From positions 1 to 64,000 of the forward strand of contig NZ_ANNU01000037.1 in NCBI RefSeq assembly GCF_000346615.1: DNA of 64,000 nucleotides, read 5' to 3'. The DNA comes from Nafulsella turpanensis ZLM-10. GTDB lineage: Bacteria; Bacteroidota; Bacteroidia; Cytophagales; Cyclobacteriaceae. Below, piece after piece: positions 62,391 through 64,000 of this stretch; within the stretch, counting starts at the first letter, position 1; every line of letters begins with the position of its first letter. The position numbers were made by a program, and so were the translations under genes. The notes under the pieces are model-generated. The model saw only the letters and a list, made by a program, of their open reading frames with translations. It searched no databases and was not told where the DNA came from.

Positions 62391-63323
62391 TTACTTGCCC
62401 ATTTTGTCCAGTACGTCCATTACCTCCTGTACGTGCACACGGCTGGTTTCGAGATCTTTCTTTTCTTCGGCATTCAGGTCGAGTTCAATTATTTTCTCGA
62501 TACCGTTTTTACCCAGAATTACCGGTACGCCCAGGTAAGTGTTTTTGATGCCATACTCACCATCCAGCTGTACACAAACAGGGAATACACGACGCTGGTC
62601 ACGAACAATGGCCTCTACCATTTGAGCGGCAGCGGAACCTGGAGCATACCAGGCAGAGGTACCCATCAGCTTAACGAGTTCACCACCACCGGTTTTGGTA
62701 CGTTCGATAATGGCAGTCAGTTTATCTTTTTCAATTAGCTCTGTTACAGGGATACCACCTACAGTCGTATAACGAGGAAGCGGAACCATGGTATCACCGT
62801 GGCCACCCATTAATACAGCCTGTATATCTTTTGGCGACACGTTGAGTGCTTCGGCAAGGAAAGCGCGGTAGCGGGCAGTATCGAGAATGCCGGCCATCCC
62901 CATAACGCGGGTACGAGGTAGCTTGGAGGTCAGGTGCGCCTGATAGGTCATTACATCCAGCGGATTAGACACTACGATGATGATGGCTTCAGGTGAATGC
63001 TTGATAACGTTTTCCGTTACACTCTTCACGATACCGGCATTGGTTTCAATAAGGTCGTCGCGGGTCATGCCGGGCTTGCGGGGAAGGCCGGAGGTAATTA
63101 CTACCACATCGGAGCCGGCAGTTTTGGTGTAATCGTTGGTAGAACCAATGGTACGGGTATCGTACAGGTTAATGGGGGCCTTTTGCCAGATGTCGAGGGC
63201 TTTGCCTTCGCTAACACCTTCTTTAATGTCCACTAAAACTACTTCATTCGCAATTTCGCGGTAAGCCAGCACATCGGCACAGGTGGCGCCAACATTACCA
63301 GCTCCTACTACGGTCACTTTCAT
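62391..63323 (-). CDS. mdh: Malate dehydrogenase
   Basis: 310 residues from ATG 63323 (MKVTVVGAGNVGATCA); the longer open frame adds a non-conserved leader. LDH-like MDH type: NAD-binding GAGNVG, substrate Arg in GLPRKPGMTR, SNPLDVMTY, MAGILDTARYR and the catalytic His in MGGHGDTMVPL. It interconverts malate and oxaloacetate in the TCA cycle. TAAATTTG upstream on the minus strand (63372-63365) is a plausible -7 box. Confidence 0.97.
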   Translation of the reverse strand: MKVTVVGAGNVGATCADVLAYREIANEVVLVDIKEGVSEGKALDIWQKAPINLYDTRTIGSTNDYTKTAGSDVVVITSGLPRKPGMTRDDLIETNAGIVKSVTENVIKHSPEAIIIVVSNPLDVMTYQAHLTSKLPRTRVMGMAGILDTARYRAFLAEALNVSPKDIQAVLMGGHGDTMVPLPRYTTVGGIPVTELIEKDKLTAIIERTKTGGGELVKLMGTSAWYAPGSAAAQMVEAIVRDQRRVFPVCVQLDGEYGIKNTYLGVPVILGKNGIEKIIELDLNAEEKKDLETSRVHVQEVMDVLDKMGK

Positions 63324-63472
63324 ATTAAAAATTTTAGAGTGTATGTAAAGTTTATAAAGTACTGCAAATTTAAAAATTAATATGGAGGAGCCAACTTTGG
63401 CGGGCGCCACCACCATAAAAATATACTGGCCCGACAAATTGTTTAAGAGCGGGCATACTTATTTGGCGCCAT

Positions 63473-64000
63473 TTACCTCTCTGGGTTCAGGTAAGCTTCG
63501 CCCAGGTTAAAGAAGCCAAAGGAGGAGCGGTAGGCATTAAACAGGTTCATGGTGTAGGAGTTATATAGCTCCGCCATCGAATTCAGCATTTCCGCCTTTA
63601 TATTGGTGTGGTTCTCGAAGATATCCAGTACGTTCACCTGAGGAATTACATATATGTCGGCTTTTTCGGTAATGACAATGGAGGTGTAAATGCGGCGGGT
63701 ATTTTCGAGCAGGGCATTGTCGCCAAAAGCCTGCCCTTTATTCAGGATGGCCAGCACCTCCATTTTTTCCTGCAAATCGATATTCAGCGATACACTCCCG
63801 TTTTTAATGAGGTAAATAGCCTGACTGGGGTCATTCCGGAAGAACACCACCTCATCCTGCATATAGGTTCGCTTGAACATATAAGGCGTAAAGAGGGCCA
63901 TCTCTTCGTAGGTGAGCCGCTCGAAGAGCTTAATTCTGCTCAGAAAGCGAAAAAGCTGCAGTTCTTTGTCGGAATAGGTTTTTTTGAAGGGGTTCTTCAT
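63473..64000 (-). CDS. Cyclic-nucleotide-binding domain protein (edge of window)
   Basis: 175 residues. A Crp-like cNMP-binding domain: FERLTYEEMALFTPYMF, VVFFRNDPSQAIYLIKNGSVSLNI and LNKGQAFGDNALLENTRR, with the phosphate-binding cassette region around FGDNALLENTRR. No helix-turn-helix follows, so it is not a full Crp/Fnr regulator. The ATG is the last codon of the window; a longer protein starting beyond the edge cannot be excluded. Confidence 0.82.
   Translation of the reverse strand: MKNPFKKTYSDKELQLFRFLSRIKLFERLTYEEMALFTPYMFKRTYMQDEVVFFRNDPSQAIYLIKNGSVSLNIDLQEKMEVLAILNKGQAFGDNALLENTRRIYTSIVITEKADIYVIPQVNVLDIFENHTNIKAEMLNSMAELYNSYTMNLFNAYRSSFGFFNLGEAYLNPER

Overview
The window looks like the chromosome of a Bacteroidota bacterium of the Cytophagales type. 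The evidence is two secreted proteins with type IX secretion (T9SS) C-terminal sorting domains, a GSCFA protein, a DUF5683 gene inside a parA-parB-dapB-lepB cluster, a PASTA protein next to ddl, and a TTTG-N19-TAnnTTTG promoter in front of rpsF. I cannot name a species.

Positions 1-5.7 kb are a decayed accessory zone. It holds a tyrosine recombinase remnant, a small coiled-coil gene, two orphan CheY-like receivers (one with Glu at the phospho-acceptor position), a third receiver cut off by a broken IS3/IS150-type insertion sequence, a soluble PAS histidine kinase, and the C-terminal stub of a type I restriction HsdR.

Positions 5.72-24.62 kb are an integrated element of about 18.9 kb in a CAU-anticodon tRNA gene. 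A 45-bp tRNA 3'-end duplication bounds it (5721-5765 and 24576-24620), and a 24-bp direct repeat lies just inside each end. Its left third is a mobility and replication module: integrase, unknown gene, excisionase-like HTH, two small genes, RepA-like ATPase, an iteron-like palindrome, a zinc-finger/Toprim protein and a terminase-small-subunit-like gene. The rest is cargo: a PD-(D/E)XK protein with an FRG-domain protein; a type I restriction-modification operon (hsdM-hsdS-GmrSD-like-hsdR-YgjP-like peptidase) whose genes mostly overlap; a DUF4065/Panacea antitoxin with a putative toxin; and two small convergent unknowns. I see no relaxase or type IV secretion genes, so the element looks integrative but not self-conjugative, and possibly satellite-like. 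The tRNA is preceded by a second, interrupted copy of its own 5' half.

Positions 24.8-64 kb are ordinary chromosome: a HAD hydrolase and M50 protease; rhodanese; a T9SS-PASTA-double-Ddl cluster; an M43 metalloprotease with a T9SS tail; nifU-like and mrp; dnaG; ribBA; surE; priA; a DUF255 thioredoxin-domain protein and a GSCFA protein; rpsF-rpsR-rplI; two methyltransferases; apaG; ung; the UPF0173-parA-parB-DUF5683-dapB-lepB cluster; an oligopeptide-binding lipoprotein; a monoacylglycerol-lipase-like hydrolase; DUF72; mdh; and a cyclic-nucleotide-binding protein at the edge.

The best places to look for undescribed biology are the PD-(D/E)XK/FRG pair, the restriction operon with an embedded GmrSD-like gene, the Panacea pair, the 51-bp iteron palindrome, and the recombination history written into the tRNA locus. 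All family calls were made by eye from motifs; no database search was run.
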